NCBI RefSeq assembly: GCF_019968605.1
Contig: NZ_CP082966.1
Location: forward strand, 1,351,001 to 1,415,000
Source: Polaribacter litorisediminis
Lineage (GTDB): Bacteria; Bacteroidota; Bacteroidia; Flavobacteriales; Flavobacteriaceae
Direction of reading: 5' to 3'
DNA: 64,000 nucleotides
The position numbers were made by a program, and so were the translations under genes. A model generated the notes under the pieces. That model was not told where the DNA came from, did not search any database, and saw only the letters and a list, made by a program, of their open reading frames with translations. Shown piece after piece: positions 1 through 10,787 of this stretch. Position 1 is the first letter of the stretch. The number at the start of each line of letters is the position of its first letter.

Positions 1-1
1 T

Positions 2-2263
2 TCTGAGAATGATTTGGCATGCTATTACGATTTTCAGGAAAATCCAGGTGCAATTCCCGAAGAAATTAAAGGAAAATATGATTTTCTTGAAAATGAAAGT
101 ATTTTAGAGAAATTACTAGATTTTAATGACGAAAATACACAAATTGCAACCTTGTATATTCCGCATATACATTGTAGTTCATGCATTTGGGTGTTAGAAA
201 ATTTACATAAATTAAATCAAAACGTTTCTGTATCGCAAGTAGATTTTCCCAAGAAGACCGTAAGAATAACCTACAATTCAAAAACAACGTCATTAAAAGA
301 AATTGTATTGTTATTAAGTGCCATTGGTTATGAACCTTATATTAGTTTAGAAGATTACGAAACAGGAAAAAAAGGAGTAGACAGAAGCTTAATATACAAA
401 TTAGGAATCGCAGGTTTTGCTTTTGGGAATGTAATGTTTCTTTCTTTTCCAGAATATTTTCAAGTAGATGGTTTTTGGATAGAAAAATATAAAAATGTAT
501 TTCGATGGTTGATGTTTTTCTTCTCGTTACCGGTTGTTTTTTATGCCGCTAATGATTATTTTATTGCCGCTTACAAAGGCTTGCGATCTAAGATTTTAAA
601 TATTGATGTACCCATTGCACTTGGAGTTTCTGTGCTGTTTATTAGAAGTACCATTGAAATTATTTTTGATTTGGGTACTGGCTTTTTTGATAGTTTAACG
701 GGGTTGGTTTTCTTTTTATTATTAGGAAAGTTTTTTCAACAGAAAACTTATAATTTTTTGTCTTTTGAACGAGATTATAAATCGTATTTCCCGATTGCAG
801 TTACAAGGATTACTGCACAGAAAGAAGAAAATGTACAAATTTATGAGGTCGTAAAAGGTGATCGATTATTAATTAGAAATCAAGAATTAATTCCTGTTGA
901 CGGAATTTTAATCAATGGAAATGCTCAATTAGATTATAGTTTTGTTACTGGAGAGGCAGAACCTGTTTCTAAAAAATCTGGCGATAAATTGTTTGCTGGT
1001 GGTAAACAATTATCGGGTGTTATAGAAATGGAAGTTTTAACCTCTGTTTCACAAAGTTATTTAACGCAACTATGGAGTAACGATGTTTTTCAAAAAGATC
1101 ATAAATCGAACTTTAAAACCATTACAGATAAAATCAGTAAAAACTTTACGATTGCCGTTTTATTGATTGCTTTTTTTGCGACCACATATTGGTTGTATTT
1201 TGATGCTAGCAAGGCATTAAATGTATTTACAGCAGTCTTAATAATTGCCTGTCCTTGTGCAATTGCTTTGGCAGCTCCGTTTACTTTAGGCAATATGTTG
1301 CGCATTTTTGGCAAACAAAAATTTTATTTAAAAAACACTACAGTTATAGAACAACTAGCAAAAATTGATACACTTATTTTTGATAAAACTGGCACGCTAA
1401 CAACCCACAAAGAGAATACAATTATCTATAACGGACTTGCATTAAGTGATAAAGAAAAAAGTATTTTAAAAAGTTCATTAAGAGCCTCAAACCATCCGTT
1501 AAGCAGAACATTATACGATACTTTTAAAGAGGTAAAAACATTCGAAATTAAAGATTTCAAAGAAACTGTAGGAAAAGGAATTGAAGTAAATTATAACACT
1601 ACAAATTTAAAATTGGGTTCTTCATCATACGTAAAAAAGAGTATGGAAAAAACAGCGCTAGATACCGCTGTTTATATTAGTTTTAATGAAGTTTATAAAG
1701 GAAAATTTACTTTTAAAAATGCTTATAGAGACGGGGTAAAATCATTATTTAATTCTTTAAAAGATGACTTTAATTTGGCTGTGGTTTCAGGCGATAATGA
1801 AGGAGAAAAAAGTTATTTACAAGAAAATTTACCGCCAGAAACTACGCTATTATTCAATCAAAAACCTGAAGATAAATTGAATGTTGTGGCAAAGCTTCAA
1901 CAAGAAAATAAACATGTTGCCATGATTGGTGATGGTTTAAATGATGCCGGAGCTTTAGCACAGAGTGATGTTGGGATTGCACTATCAGAAAACATAAATG
2001 TATTTTCTCCTGCTTGTGATGCTATTTTAGATGCTTCGAAATTCAATAAAATAGATGTGTATATCAAAGCATCAAAAAAAGCAATTTCAATCATTAAATA
2101 TAGCTTTATACTTTCTTTATGCTATAATTTAATTGGATTGTATTTTGCAACAACCGGGCAATTAAAACCAGTAATTGCAGCCATTCTAATGCCTTTAAGC
2201 TCTATTAGTATTGTTGTATTTACAACCGTTGCAACGAATATTTTAGGAAAAAAAATAAAATAA
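2..2263 (+). CDS. ccoI: Heavy-metal P1B-type ATPase, CcoI/FixI-like (5' partial)
   Basis: Copper-transporting P-type ATPase that in this setting delivers Cu to cytochrome cbb3 oxidase. The frame is open from base 2 and continues out of the left edge, so the TTG at 14 is not the real start and the N-terminal metal-binding part is missing. Visible are a CSSC metal-binding motif (codons near 173-184), the transmembrane CPC motif (1250-1258), the phosphorylation motif DKTGT (from 1382) and the hinge motif GDGLND (near 1927). About eight hydrophobic segments fit the family. It lies 2 nt before deoD and upstream of hemN and cco genes on the same strand, which supports a cbb3 assembly role. Confidence 0.93.
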   Translation, partial: SENDLACYYDFQENPGAIPEEIKGKYDFLENESILEKLLDFNDENTQIATLYIPHIHCSSCIWVLENLHKLNQNVSVSQVDFPKKTVRITYNSKTTSLKEIVLLLSAIGYEPYISLEDYETGKKGVDRSLIYKLGIAGFAFGNVMFLSFPEYFQVDGFWIEKYKNVFRWLMFFFSLPVVFYAANDYFIAAYKGLRSKILNIDVPIALGVSVLFIRSTIEIIFDLGTGFFDSLTGLVFFLLLGKFFQQKTYNFLSFERDYKSYFPIAVTRITAQKEENVQIYEVVKGDRLLIRNQELIPVDGILINGNAQLDYSFVTGEAEPVSKKSGDKLFAGGKQLSGVIEMEVLTSVSQSYLTQLWSNDVFQKDHKSNFKTITDKISKNFTIAVLLIAFFATTYWLYFDASKALNVFTAVLIIACPCAIALAAPFTLGNMLRIFGKQKFYLKNTTVIEQLAKIDTLIFDKTGTLTTHKENTIIYNGLALSDKEKSILKSSLRASNHPLSRTLYDTFKEVKTFEIKDFKETVGKGIEVNYNTTNLKLGSSSYVKKSMEKTALDTAVYISFNEVYKGKFTFKNAYRDGVKSLFNSLKDDFNLAVVSGDNEGEKSYLQENLPPETTLLFNQKPEDKLNVVAKLQQENKHVAMIGDGLNDAGALAQSDVGIALSENINVFSPACDAILDASKFNKIDVYIKASKKAISIIKYSFILSLCYNLIGLYFATTGQLKPVIAAILMPLSSISIVVFTTVATNILGKKIK

Positions 2264-2265
2264 TT

Positions 2266-2964
2266 ATGAGCATACATATTGAAGCTAAAAAAGGAGAAAT
2301 TGCAGAAACAGTGCTGCTGCCAGGAGATCCTATGAGAGCAAAATGGATTGCAGATACTTTTTTAAAAGAAGTTTTTCGATATAATGATGTTCGAGGAATG
2401 TTGGGGTTTACAGGAACTTACAACGGTAAAAAAATCTCGGTACAAGGCACAGGAATGGGAATTCCATCTACTTTAATTTACGCAACAGAACTCATAACGG
2501 CATACGGAGTGAAAAATTTAATTAGAGTGGGTTCTGCAGGTTCGTATCAAAAAGATGTAAAAATAAGAGATATTGTTTTAGCAATGTCTGCCTCTACAAA
2601 TTCAGGTTTAAATACCATTCGTTTTAATGGAGCAGATTTTGCGCCAACAGCAAGCTTTACCTTGTTTCAAAAAGCCATTGAGGTTGCGAAAGAGAAGAAT
2701 ATTCCGTTAAAAGCTGGCGGAATTTTAAGTTCAGATGAGTTTTATGCAGATGAATTTGAAAGTTATAAAAAATGGGCAGATTATGGTGTTTTGTGTGTAG
2801 AAATGGAAACTTCAGGATTGTATACAGTCGCTGCAAAACACCATGTAAATGCCTTATCTATTCTAACAATTTCAGATAGTTTGGTAACAAAAGAAATAAC
2901 AACTGCAGAGGAAAGAGAGCAGACTTTTAGAGAAATGATAGAAATAGCTTTAGAATTGGCTTAA
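2266..2964 (+). CDS. deoD: Purine nucleoside phosphorylase, DeoD type
   Basis: Phosphorolysis of purine (deoxy)nucleosides to free base and (deoxy)ribose-1-phosphate, in the cytoplasm. The 232-residue length is normal for hexameric DeoD. Family motifs are present: the N-terminal LPGDPMRAK phosphate-binding stretch, [15 protein letters not shown] and the C-terminal SDSLV substrate-binding motif. The ATG lies 2 nt after the stop of the copper ATPase gene, so the two are probably co-transcribed, although no functional link to oxidase assembly is evident. Confidence 0.95.
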   Translation: MSIHIEAKKGEIAETVLLPGDPMRAKWIADTFLKEVFRYNDVRGMLGFTGTYNGKKISVQGTGMGIPSTLIYATELITAYGVKNLIRVGSAGSYQKDVKIRDIVLAMSASTNSGLNTIRFNGADFAPTASFTLFQKAIEVAKEKNIPLKAGGILSSDEFYADEFESYKKWADYGVLCVEMETSGLYTVAAKHHVNALSILTISDSLVTKEITTAEEREQTFREMIEIALELA

Positions 2965-2974
2965 TAAAAAATAG

Positions 2975-4339
2975 ATGAAAAAATCACTCATTCAAAAATA
3001 CAACATTCCAGGACCAAGATACACGAGTTACCCAACAGTTCCTTTTTGGGATGCAACAACGTTTACAAAAGAAAAATGGATACAGACTTTTAAAACTTCT
3101 TTTGTTGAAAGTAATGAGCAAGAAGGCATTAGTATGTACATTCATTTACCTTTTTGTGATAGTTTATGCACGTTTTGTGCTTGTCATAAACACATTACAA
3201 AAAGACATGAAGTAGAGGAGGAGTATATAAAAACGGTCTTAAAAGAATGGCAATTATATGTAGATTTAGTAGAGGATGTCCCGGTGATTAAAGAATTGCA
3301 TTTGGGTGGCGGAACACCTACTTTTTTTTCAAAAGAACATTTAAAGTTTTTGATTGATGGTATTTTTAAAATTGCTAAAAGACATACGAAGTCAGAATTT
3401 AGTTTTGAGGGGCATCCCAACAATACGACCAAAGAACAATTACAAACTTTGTATGATTGTGGTTTTACGAGAGTCAGTTTTGGCGTACAAGATTATAATG
3501 AAAAAGTACAGAAAGCCATCCACAGAATTCAGCCTTTTGAGGCAGTAGCTCAAGTAACAAAATGGGCTAGAGAAATAGGCTATACCTCTGTTAGTCACGA
3601 TTTAATTTTTGGACTTCCGCATCAAACCAAAGAACATGTAATTCATACAATTCATAAAACAAAAGAATTACTGCCAGATCGAATTTCATTATACAGTTAT
3701 GCGCATGTACCTTGGGTAAAAGGAGTTGGACAAAGAGGGTTTAACGAAAAAGATTTACCGAAAGATGATGAAAAACGAGCACTCTATGAAATAGGAAAAC
3801 AACTTTTTGAAACATTAGGTTATGAAGAAATCGGTATGGATCATTTTGCCTTAAAATCAGATAGTTTATACAAGGCAACAATTCACAATACATTGCACAG
3901 AAATTTTATGGGATATACCGCTAATAAAACCCAATTAATGATTGGTTTAGGGATGTCTGCAATTTCAGATTCTTGGTATGGATTTGCACAAAATGTAAAA
4001 ACAGTAAAAGAATATCAAGAAATTGTAAATGCTGGTGAAATACCTATTTTTAGAGGACATATTTTATCGGAAGAAGACACCGTTATTAGAAAACATATAT
4101 TAAATATGATGTGTCATTTTGCAACTTCTTGGAAAGAAAAATCGACCCAAATAAAAAATATTGAATTCCATTTACAATTATTAAAAGAATTACAGGAGGA
4201 TGGATTGGTTCAAATTAAAGAAAATTCACTCTCCATACCAGAAAACGCAAGACCTTTTGTGCGTAATATTTGCATGGCTTTTGATGTGCATTTGCTGAAA
4301 AAGAAACCAAGCACACAATTATTTTCACAAACTATATAA
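2975..4339 (+). CDS. hemN: Oxygen-independent coproporphyrinogen III oxidase (HemN-like radical SAM)
   Basis: Radical-SAM enzyme that decarboxylates coproporphyrinogen III to protoporphyrinogen IX without O2, supplying heme under low oxygen. The [4Fe-4S]/SAM motif is CDSLCTFC (C61, C65, C68), followed by LHLGGGTPTFF and GVQDYN family motifs. At 454 residues it matches full-length HemN rather than the shorter HemW. It begins 10 nt after deoD and precedes the cbb3 operon, which also needs heme, so shared low-oxygen control is likely. Confidence 0.94.
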   Translation: MKKSLIQKYNIPGPRYTSYPTVPFWDATTFTKEKWIQTFKTSFVESNEQEGISMYIHLPFCDSLCTFCACHKHITKRHEVEEEYIKTVLKEWQLYVDLVEDVPVIKELHLGGGTPTFFSKEHLKFLIDGIFKIAKRHTKSEFSFEGHPNNTTKEQLQTLYDCGFTRVSFGVQDYNEKVQKAIHRIQPFEAVAQVTKWAREIGYTSVSHDLIFGLPHQTKEHVIHTIHKTKELLPDRISLYSYAHVPWVKGVGQRGFNEKDLPKDDEKRALYEIGKQLFETLGYEEIGMDHFALKSDSLYKATIHNTLHRNFMGYTANKTQLMIGLGMSAISDSWYGFAQNVKTVKEYQEIVNAGEIPIFRGHILSEEDTVIRKHILNMMCHFATSWKEKSTQIKNIEFHLQLLKELQEDGLVQIKENSLSIPENARPFVRNICMAFDVHLLKKKPSTQLFSQTI

Positions 4340-4422
4340 AACTTTTTATTGAAGTTTATGTCAAGATTTCTTAGAACTATCTTTCCTAAAAAACTAAGAA
4401 TATTTTAACATTTTTTTAAGAA

Positions 4423-4440
4423 ATATGACAAATGTCATAT
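4423..4440. promoter_or_regulatory. FNR/CRP-type palindromic operator
   Basis: Two 8-nt arms (ATATGACA and TGTCATAT) are separated by AA; the core TGAC-N4-GTCA fits CRP/FNR-family sites. Its centre is about 42 nt upstream of the start site predicted from the downstream -7 box, the class II activator position. Seen in sequence; the regulator is not in this window. Confidence 0.75.
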
Positions 4441-4460
4441 TTTATAAAGTCTATCATAAT

Positions 4461-4468
4461 TATTTTTG
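4461..4468 (+). promoter_or_regulatory. Predicted -7 box for the cco operon
   Basis: TATTTTTG matches the Bacteroidota TAnnTTTG -7 element and lies 25 nt before the ccoS ATG. With the palindrome just upstream it gives a coherent activated promoter. Confidence 0.6.
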
Positions 4469-4492
4469 AAACATCAAATTATCAGGCAAGAT

Positions 4493-4666
4493 ATGAGCGT
4501 AATATACTTACTACTAACACTAAGTATTCTAGTGGCTATTGTATTCTTTATCGCATTTATATATTCCGTTAAAAACGGACAATATGACGATACCTATACC
4601 CCATCTGTTCGCATGTTATTTGATGATGAACTGATTAAAGAAAACAAGAAAACAACTACTAATTAA
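4493..4666 (+). CDS. ccoS: Cbb3-type oxidase assembly protein CcoS
   Basis: Small (57-residue) single-pass membrane protein needed for cofactor insertion into cbb3 oxidase. The start is the ATG at 4493, giving MSVIYLLL and one transmembrane helix near residues 4-25. An upstream TTG at 4466 in the same frame overlaps the predicted -7 box and is rejected. The hydrophilic tail contains the family's YDDTYTPSVRMLFDDE-like region. It is first in the cco operon, 10 nt before ccoN. Confidence 0.88.
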   Translation: MSVIYLLLTLSILVAIVFFIAFIYSVKNGQYDDTYTPSVRMLFDDELIKENKKTTTN

Positions 4667-4676
4667 ATATTAAATT

Positions 4677-6872
4677 ATGGAAATGCAACAATTTTATTAC
4701 GATAATAAAATCGTGAAAAAATTCATTTATGCAACATTACTTTGGGGAATTGTAGGATTCTCTGTAGGTTTATTGTTGGCTTTTATGTTTTTATTCCCAA
4801 ATGTTACAGACGGAATCTCTTGGTTAAGTTTTGGTCGTTTAAGACCGCTGCATACGAATGCTGTAATCTTTGCCTTTGTAGGAAACGCAATTTTTGCAGG
4901 AGTTTATTATTCCCTTCAAAGATTATTAAAAGCAAGGATGGCTAGTAATTTTCTAAGTAATTTTAATTTTTGGGGATGGCAATTAATTATTGTTGCAGCT
5001 GCAATTACCTTACCACTTGGATATTCATCATCTAAAGAATATGCTGAGTTAGAATGGCCAATTGATATCGCAATTGCGCTCGTTTGGGTTGCTTTTGGTG
5101 TTAATATGATTTGGACAATCTTGCAAAGAAGACAAAGACACTTATATGTTGCAATCTGGTTTTATTTAGCCACTTTCGTAACGGTTGCAGTTTTACATAT
5201 CTTTAATAGTTTAGCTTTACCTGTTAGTTTTTTTAAATCATATTCGGTGTATGCTGGGGTACAAGATGCTTTAGTTCAGTGGTGGTATGGTCATAATGCG
5301 GTTGCATTTTTCTTAACGACACCATTTTTAGGATTAATGTATTATTTTGTACCTAAAGCCGCAAATAGACCTGTGTATTCTTACAGGTTATCTATTGTAC
5401 ATTTTTGGTCTTTAATCTTTATTTATATTTGGGCAGGTCCTCATCATTTATTATATACGGCATTGCCAAATTGGGCTCAAAATTTAGGAGTTGCATTCTC
5501 TGTGATGTTAATAGCTCCTTCTTGGGGAGGAATGATTAATGGTTTATTAACGTTAAGAGGAGCTTGGGATAAAGTAAGAACAGATCCTGTTTTAAAATTT
5601 ATGGTGGTTGCAATTACCGGTTATGGTATGGCAACTTTTGAAGGCCCAATGTTATCACTTAAAAATGTAAATGCGATTGCACATTTTAGTGATTGGATTA
5701 TTGCACACGTTCATGTGGGTGCATTAGCTTGGAATGGTTTCTTTACTTTTGGTATGTTGTATTGGTTAATACCAAGAATGTTTAAAACAAAATTATATTC
5801 TGTAGCATTAGCAAACTTCCATTTTTGGATAGGAACCTTAGGAATCATATTATATACATTACCAATGTATGTTGCAGGTTTTGTGCAAGCTTCTATGTGG
5901 AAACAATTTAATCCTGACGGAACTTTAACATATGGTAACTTTTTAGAAACCGTAAATGAGATCATTCCAATGTATTGGATGCGAGCCATTGGTGGAACAA
6001 TGTTTATTATTGGTGCCATTGTTATGTTGTATAACGTTGTAAAAACAGTAAAAGCTGGAAGTGGCGTAGAAGATGAATTGGCAGAAGCTGCTGCTTTAAC
6101 GAAAGTTTCTAAACATAGAACGCAAGGAGAAGGATATCATACTTGGTTGGAAAGAAAACCAATTAAATTAACAATTTATGCAACGATTGCAATTCTAATT
6201 GGAGGTGCTGTTCAGATTATTCCAACCTTATTAGTGAAATCGAATATTCCTACCATTAGTAGTGTAAAACCCTATACTCCTTTAGAATTAGAAGGTAGAG
6301 ATTTATATATCAGAGAAGGCTGTGTAGGTTGTCACTCTCAAATGGTAAGACCTTTTAGAAGTGAAGTAGAGCGTTACGGGGAATATTCTAAAGCAGGAGA
6401 ATTTGTATATGACCATCCATTTTTATGGGGATCTAAACGTACGGGACCAGATTTACATAGAGTAGGTCAAAAATATTCTGATAGCTGGCACTTAAATCAT
6501 ATGTATGATCCTCAAAGTACATCACCAGGTTCTATTATGCCTTCTTACAAATGGTTGATAAGCAATAAATTAGATAAATCAGATACGGAATCTAAAATGA
6601 GTGCCATGGTTACTTTGGGAGTTCCTTATTCTGAAGACGAAATAGCTAATGCACAAGCTTCTATGGATACACAAGGAAAACAAATTGAAGAGAATTTGTA
6701 CCAAGATCCAGATTTCGCAAAAAACTATGAAGCTGATAAGAAGTTTGCCTCTGAAAATGGAAATGATTTCATAGCGATGAAAGATCGAGAAATTGTAGCG
6801 ATCATTGCTTACATTCAACGATTAGGCACAGACATTAAAGTAAAAGACGAACAGAAAATTTCTAAAAAATAA
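4677..6872 (+). CDS. ccoNO: Cytochrome cbb3 oxidase, fused CcoN-CcoO subunits
   Basis: Catalytic subunit I fused to the membrane-anchored cytochrome c subunit, 731 residues. The first ~480 residues are the multi-pass heme-copper oxidase core with histidine-rich helices ([31 protein letters not shown]). After a linker comes one helix (about 495-515) and the CcoO domain with the heme c motif CVGCH (C549, C552, H553) followed by the QMVRPF signature. Fusion of N and O is common in Bacteroidota. It reduces O2 to water at low oxygen tension in the cytoplasmic membrane. Confidence 0.96.
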   Translation: MEMQQFYYDNKIVKKFIYATLLWGIVGFSVGLLLAFMFLFPNVTDGISWLSFGRLRPLHTNAVIFAFVGNAIFAGVYYSLQRLLKARMASNFLSNFNFWGWQLIIVAAAITLPLGYSSSKEYAELEWPIDIAIALVWVAFGVNMIWTILQRRQRHLYVAIWFYLATFVTVAVLHIFNSLALPVSFFKSYSVYAGVQDALVQWWYGHNAVAFFLTTPFLGLMYYFVPKAANRPVYSYRLSIVHFWSLIFIYIWAGPHHLLYTALPNWAQNLGVAFSVMLIAPSWGGMINGLLTLRGAWDKVRTDPVLKFMVVAITGYGMATFEGPMLSLKNVNAIAHFSDWIIAHVHVGALAWNGFFTFGMLYWLIPRMFKTKLYSVALANFHFWIGTLGIILYTLPMYVAGFVQASMWKQFNPDGTLTYGNFLETVNEIIPMYWMRAIGGTMFIIGAIVMLYNVVKTVKAGSGVEDELAEAAALTKVSKHRTQGEGYHTWLERKPIKLTIYATIAILIGGAVQIIPTLLVKSNIPTISSVKPYTPLELEGRDLYIREGCVGCHSQMVRPFRSEVERYGEYSKAGEFVYDHPFLWGSKRTGPDLHRVGQKYSDSWHLNHMYDPQSTSPGSIMPSYKWLISNKLDKSDTESKMSAMVTLGVPYSEDEIANAQASMDTQGKQIEENLYQDPDFAKNYEADKKFASENGNDFIAMKDREIVAIIAYIQRLGTDIKVKDEQKISKK

Positions 6873-6877
6873 ACATC

Positions 6878-7045
6878 ATGTTAAAATTTGTAAAAGGTCA
6901 CATGGAGAGTATTACCGGAATAGAAATATATCCCCTAATATCACTTATAATATTCTTTACTTTTTTTGTAGCGCTATTTTGGTGGGTGTTTACATCAAAA
7001 AAAGAGTACATAAATAAAGTTAGTAATATACCATTAGACCATTAA
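6878..7045 (+). CDS. ccoQ: Cbb3 oxidase small subunit CcoQ-like
   Basis: A 55-residue ORF beginning at ATG 6878, 5 nt after ccoNO and 12 nt before ccoP. One transmembrane helix (about residues 17-39, rich in F, I and W) is followed by a short basic tail. Position, size and topology match CcoQ/FixQ, which stabilises the oxidase complex. Identity rests mainly on operon position because these proteins are poorly conserved. Confidence 0.8.
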   Translation: MLKFVKGHMESITGIEIYPLISLIIFFTFFVALFWWVFTSKKEYINKVSNIPLDH

Positions 7046-7057
7046 AAATTTATTGAA

Positions 7058-7963
7058 ATGAAAAAATATATACAATCCACAGTTTATGTACTATTTGTAT
7101 TAGTTACATTTTTTGCACTTATAAAGTCTTTTATGACGTATAAAAATCCGCTTAATTTTTATGAAAATCCCTTAGTTTGGTTTTCTATTATCGGTTTTGT
7201 AGCAGTAATTATTTTAAAGGAAGTTGTTAATTTTATAGCGACTGAAAAAGCGAAAGAATTACAGAACGAAAAAGACGGAATTATACCAGAAGTTCCTAAA
7301 GATTGGTTGAAAGAATTATTGAAATCTTGGACTAAATCTAAAGCCATAGAAGAGGAGCAAGAAATTATCTTAGATCATAATTACGATGGAATTAAAGAAT
7401 TAGATAATTCACTACCGCCTTGGTGGGTGTACATGTTTTACGCAACCATTGTATTTGCTGTTGTTTATCTGGTAAGATTTCAAGTGATGGATGGTGATAC
7501 ACCCGCTATGGAATATGAGAAAGCGGTTGCACAAGCAAGACTAGAAATTAATAAATTTAAATCTACTGCGCCCGATTTAATCACAGCAGAAAATGTAATA
7601 TTATTAACAGATGCTTCAGATTTAAAAAGAGGTAGAGCAATTTTTAATATAAATTGTGCTTCTTGTCATTTAAGTGATGGAGGTGGTTCTATAGGGCCAA
7701 ATTTAACAGACGAATATTGGATTTTAGGAGGGGGAATTAAAAATGTATTTACAACAATTTCTAACGGTGGTAGAAGTGGAAAAGGAATGATTGCTTGGAA
7801 TAAAACATTAAAACCAGCAGATATGGCAAAAGTTTCTAGTTATGTACTTTCTATGCAAGGAACCACGCCAGCTCAAGCAAAAGAGCCTCAAGGAGAAAAA
7901 TGGGTAGAAGAAGCTGAACAGCAAGAAGTGCCAGAGGCTATTTCTGAAGAGCTTAATGAATAG
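7058..7963 (+). CDS. ccoP: Cbb3 oxidase cytochrome c subunit CcoP (single heme motif)
   Basis: Electron-entry cytochrome c subunit, 301 residues. Two transmembrane helices (about 7-25 and 40-60), a third near 130-150, then a periplasmic cytochrome domain with a single CASCH heme motif (C200, C203, H204) and a downstream GKGMIAW segment supplying the axial Met. Proteobacterial CcoP usually has two CXXCH motifs; only one is seen here, as in many Bacteroidota. The C-terminal tail is Glu-rich. It lies between ccoQ and ccoG. Confidence 0.94.
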   Translation: MKKYIQSTVYVLFVLVTFFALIKSFMTYKNPLNFYENPLVWFSIIGFVAVIILKEVVNFIATEKAKELQNEKDGIIPEVPKDWLKELLKSWTKSKAIEEEQEIILDHNYDGIKELDNSLPPWWVYMFYATIVFAVVYLVRFQVMDGDTPAMEYEKAVAQARLEINKFKSTAPDLITAENVILLTDASDLKRGRAIFNINCASCHLSDGGGSIGPNLTDEYWILGGGIKNVFTTISNGGRSGKGMIAWNKTLKPADMAKVSSYVLSMQGTTPAQAKEPQGEKWVEEAEQQEVPEAISEELNE

Positions 7964-8022
7964 AGATTTTTTTAATTGTAGTCTTAAAGTAGGTAGTGAT
8001 AAATAGTTAGAGGTAAGTTAAA

Positions 8023-9444
8023 ATGGAAAAACCAGATAAAGAACAATTTAGAGATAGTATTGGTACTATAAATAAAGAAGGAAAGCGTTCTTGGGTATTT
8101 CCTAAAAAACCAAGCGGGAAATTCTATAAATATAGAAGTTACGTAAGTTATTTTTTACTTATTTTTTTATTGTCTGCACCGTTTATTAAAATTAACGGAA
8201 ATCAGTTTTTACTATTTAATGTTTTAGAACGAAAATTTAATATTTTCAGTTTTCCTTTTTGGCCACAAGATTTTCATTTATTGGTCATTTCGATGATTAC
8301 AGGTGTTGTTTTTGTGATTCTATTTACCGTTGTTTTTGGTCGTATTTTCTGCGGATGGATTTGTCCGCAAACCATATTTATGGAAATGGTTTTTAGAAAA
8401 GTAGAATATTGGATTGATGGAGATAGAGGAAAACAGATACGATTAAATAAGCAACCTTGGAATGCAGAAAAAATTAAGAAAAGACTTTTAAAATGGTTTA
8501 TTTTCTTTATCATTTCTTTTATCATCGCGAATGTTTTTTTAGCGTATTTAATTGGTGGCGATACGGTAATAAGTTACATCACAGGAAATCCTTTTGATAC
8601 TATTAGAACACTTATTTCTTTAATTATATTTACGTGTGTTTTCTATTTTATATTTGCTTGGTTTAGAGAGCAGGTTTGTATTATAGCTTGTCCTTATGGT
8701 AGATTACAAGGCGTTTTGCTAGACAACAAAACAATTAATGTTGCCTATGATTTTAAACGAGGAGAAAGAGAAGAAGGGCGTTCTAAATTTAAAAAGAATG
8801 AAGATAGAGAAGCTTTAGGAAAAGGAGATTGTATTGATTGCAAACAATGTGTTGTAGTTTGCCCCACAGGGATCGATATTAGAAACGGAACCCAATTAGA
8901 GTGTATAAATTGCACTGCTTGTATCGATGAGTGTGATCATATTATGGAAAGTGTTAACTTACCAAAAGGATTAATTAGATACGCAAGCGAAGATAATATT
9001 GTAAAAAAGCAACCTTTTAAATTTAATGCTAGAATAAAAGGATATTCGGCAGTATTACTTATTTTAATAGGTATTTTATTAGGAATGTTGTTTCTAAGAA
9101 ATGAAGTTGAAGCGAATATTTTAAGATTACCAGGGCAATTATATCAGCAAAAAGAAAACAATATTATCAGTAACGTTTATACGTATAAAGTAATTAACAA
9201 AACAACCAAAGACATTACAGATGTAAGTTATAAAATATTGTCTCATAAAGGTGAAATTAAATTGGTTTCAAATCATAATTTTATAATACCAAAACAAGGT
9301 TTAGCTGAAGGAACCTTATTTATAGAGCTCAATGTCTCCGCATTAAAAAGTGATAAAGATAAAATAGAAATTGGTGTTTATAGTGGCGATAAATTAATTG
9401 AAACTACCATAACCAACTTTTTAGGTCCAAGAAGTTATAAATAA
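8023..9444 (+). CDS. ccoG: Cytochrome oxidase accessory protein CcoG (RdxA/FixG ferredoxin)
   Basis: Membrane iron-sulfur protein implicated in copper reduction and delivery to cbb3 oxidase. About five transmembrane helices; a CGWICPQ motif early; then two clustered ferredoxin motifs (CIDCKQCVVVCPTG and CINCTACIDECDH) and a C-terminal immunoglobulin-like periplasmic domain after one more helix. The length of 473 residues is typical. It follows ccoP by 59 nt in the same operon. Confidence 0.95.
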   Translation: MEKPDKEQFRDSIGTINKEGKRSWVFPKKPSGKFYKYRSYVSYFLLIFLLSAPFIKINGNQFLLFNVLERKFNIFSFPFWPQDFHLLVISMITGVVFVILFTVVFGRIFCGWICPQTIFMEMVFRKVEYWIDGDRGKQIRLNKQPWNAEKIKKRLLKWFIFFIISFIIANVFLAYLIGGDTVISYITGNPFDTIRTLISLIIFTCVFYFIFAWFREQVCIIACPYGRLQGVLLDNKTINVAYDFKRGEREEGRSKFKKNEDREALGKGDCIDCKQCVVVCPTGIDIRNGTQLECINCTACIDECDHIMESVNLPKGLIRYASEDNIVKKQPFKFNARIKGYSAVLLILIGILLGMLFLRNEVEANILRLPGQLYQQKENNIISNVYTYKVINKTTKDITDVSYKILSHKGEIKLVSNHNFIIPKQGLAEGTLFIELNVSALKSDKDKIEIGVYSGDKLIETTITNFLGPRSYK

Positions 9445-9636
9445 GTAGGTAGTTATCAAATTAGAAGTTTTGGAAATAGTTTAAATAATGATTAGGAATT
9501 AGTAACGATTGAATTTATAGAATTATTAAGGAATCGATTATTTATAGAAATTGACAATACGTAATTAGAAAGCTACGTTAATTACCAAAACAAGTTTGAT
9601 ATATACGTATTGACAAAAAATAAAATAAAATAAAAA

Positions 9637-10083
9637 ATGAAAATTAGCTGGGGAACAGGAATCGTAATTACCATTATTAGCTTTATGGCTTTTATCCTAT
9701 ATTTTGTAATTACAATGAGTACAGGTAAAGCTTATACTCATGATTTGGTCACAGAAGAATACTATAAACAAGAATTAAAATTTCAAGATGAAATTGATGC
9801 TAGTCAGAATTTGACGAATTTAAAAGAAGAATTAACCATTACAAAATCAAAAGAAGGGCTACTCGTTAAATTTCCTAGTAAATTTAACGAAGAAAAAATA
9901 CAAGGAAAAGTGTTCCTATATAGACCATCTAATAAACAATTAGATTTTGAGATTCCTATTTCAATTTCTAAAACATATTTGCTCGTGCCTGAGAAACGTT
10001 TATTAGATGGTCGTTGGAACATTAAAATAGCTTGGACTACCAATAATACAAACTATTTATTTAAAAAAGAAATTTTATATTAA
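9637..10083 (+). CDS. ccoH: FixH/CcoH family protein
   Basis: A 148-residue protein with one N-terminal transmembrane helix (about 7-28) and a small beta-rich periplasmic domain, the FixH architecture. The stretch YTHDLVTEEYYKQELKFQDE is characteristic. FixH/CcoH helps assemble or stabilise cbb3 oxidase. It lies 192 nt after ccoG, a gap with several short inverted repeats but no clear promoter, and overlaps the next gene by 1 nt (TAATG). Confidence 0.88.
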   Translation: MKISWGTGIVITIISFMAFILYFVITMSTGKAYTHDLVTEEYYKQELKFQDEIDASQNLTNLKEELTITKSKEGLLVKFPSKFNEEKIQGKVFLYRPSNKQLDFEIPISISKTYLLVPEKRLLDGRWNIKIAWTTNNTNYLFKKEILY

Positions 10084-10787
10084 TGTTTTTATCTGCAATA
10101 TTATTTGGGTTGTTGGGTAGTTTTCATTGCATCGGCATGTGCGGCCCCATAGCATTTATGTTGCCCATTGACCGACAACACAATATGAAAGCATTCTTTC
10201 AAATTTTAAGTTATCATGCCGGTAGATTATTTACATATAGTCTCATTGGACTCCTTTTTGGTTTCTTAGGAAGAGGATTTTATTTCTTTGGGTTTCAGCA
10301 ACAACTTTCTATAATTGTAGGAGTTCTTATGATTGTTGCTATTTTATTTCCAAAACTTTTACAAAAACTATCTTTATCAAAAAAAGTGAGTACAATCATT
10401 TTAAAAATAAAAAACTCTTTAGGTAAAGAACTTAAAAAAAAGGGAAATGATACTTTTTTTACAATCGGTTTTTTAAACGGATTTTTACCTTGTGGATTGG
10501 TGTATATGGCCATTTTTGGTGCAATTGCAACCACCAATGCTTTTTCAGGAAGTTTGTATATGTTTTTATTTGGTTTAGGGACCATTCCGCTAATGACCGC
10601 TTTTGTCTATCTAGGAAATTTTACCAAGGGTAATTTTAGAAAAAACATTCAAAAAGTAATTCCTATTATGGTCATTTTTATAGGCGTTTTATTCATCATC
10701 AGAGGTTTAGGATTGGGGATTCCTTATATTTCGCCAATAGATCCTAACTTAACATCTTTGGTGAACGCAAATAGTATTTGTCATTAA
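10083..10787 (+). CDS. SafE/UreH-like membrane protein next to the cco operon
   Basis: A 234-residue polytopic protein (about six helices) of the sulfite exporter TauE/SafE - UreH family. The N-terminal GSFHCIGMCGPIAF and the mid-protein GFLNGFLPCGLVYMA, with paired Cys and Gly/Pro-rich helices, are hallmarks. Members beside ccoG-ccoH genes are thought to help copper handling for the oxidase. It is translationally coupled to ccoH (TAATG), which supports a shared role. The precise substrate is unknown. Confidence 0.85.
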   Translation: MFLSAILFGLLGSFHCIGMCGPIAFMLPIDRQHNMKAFFQILSYHAGRLFTYSLIGLLFGFLGRGFYFFGFQQQLSIIVGVLMIVAILFPKLLQKLSLSKKVSTIILKIKNSLGKELKKKGNDTFFTIGFLNGFLPCGLVYMAIFGAIATTNAFSGSLYMFLFGLGTIPLMTAFVYLGNFTKGNFRKNIQKVIPIMVIFIGVLFIIRGLGLGIPYISPIDPNLTSLVNANSICH

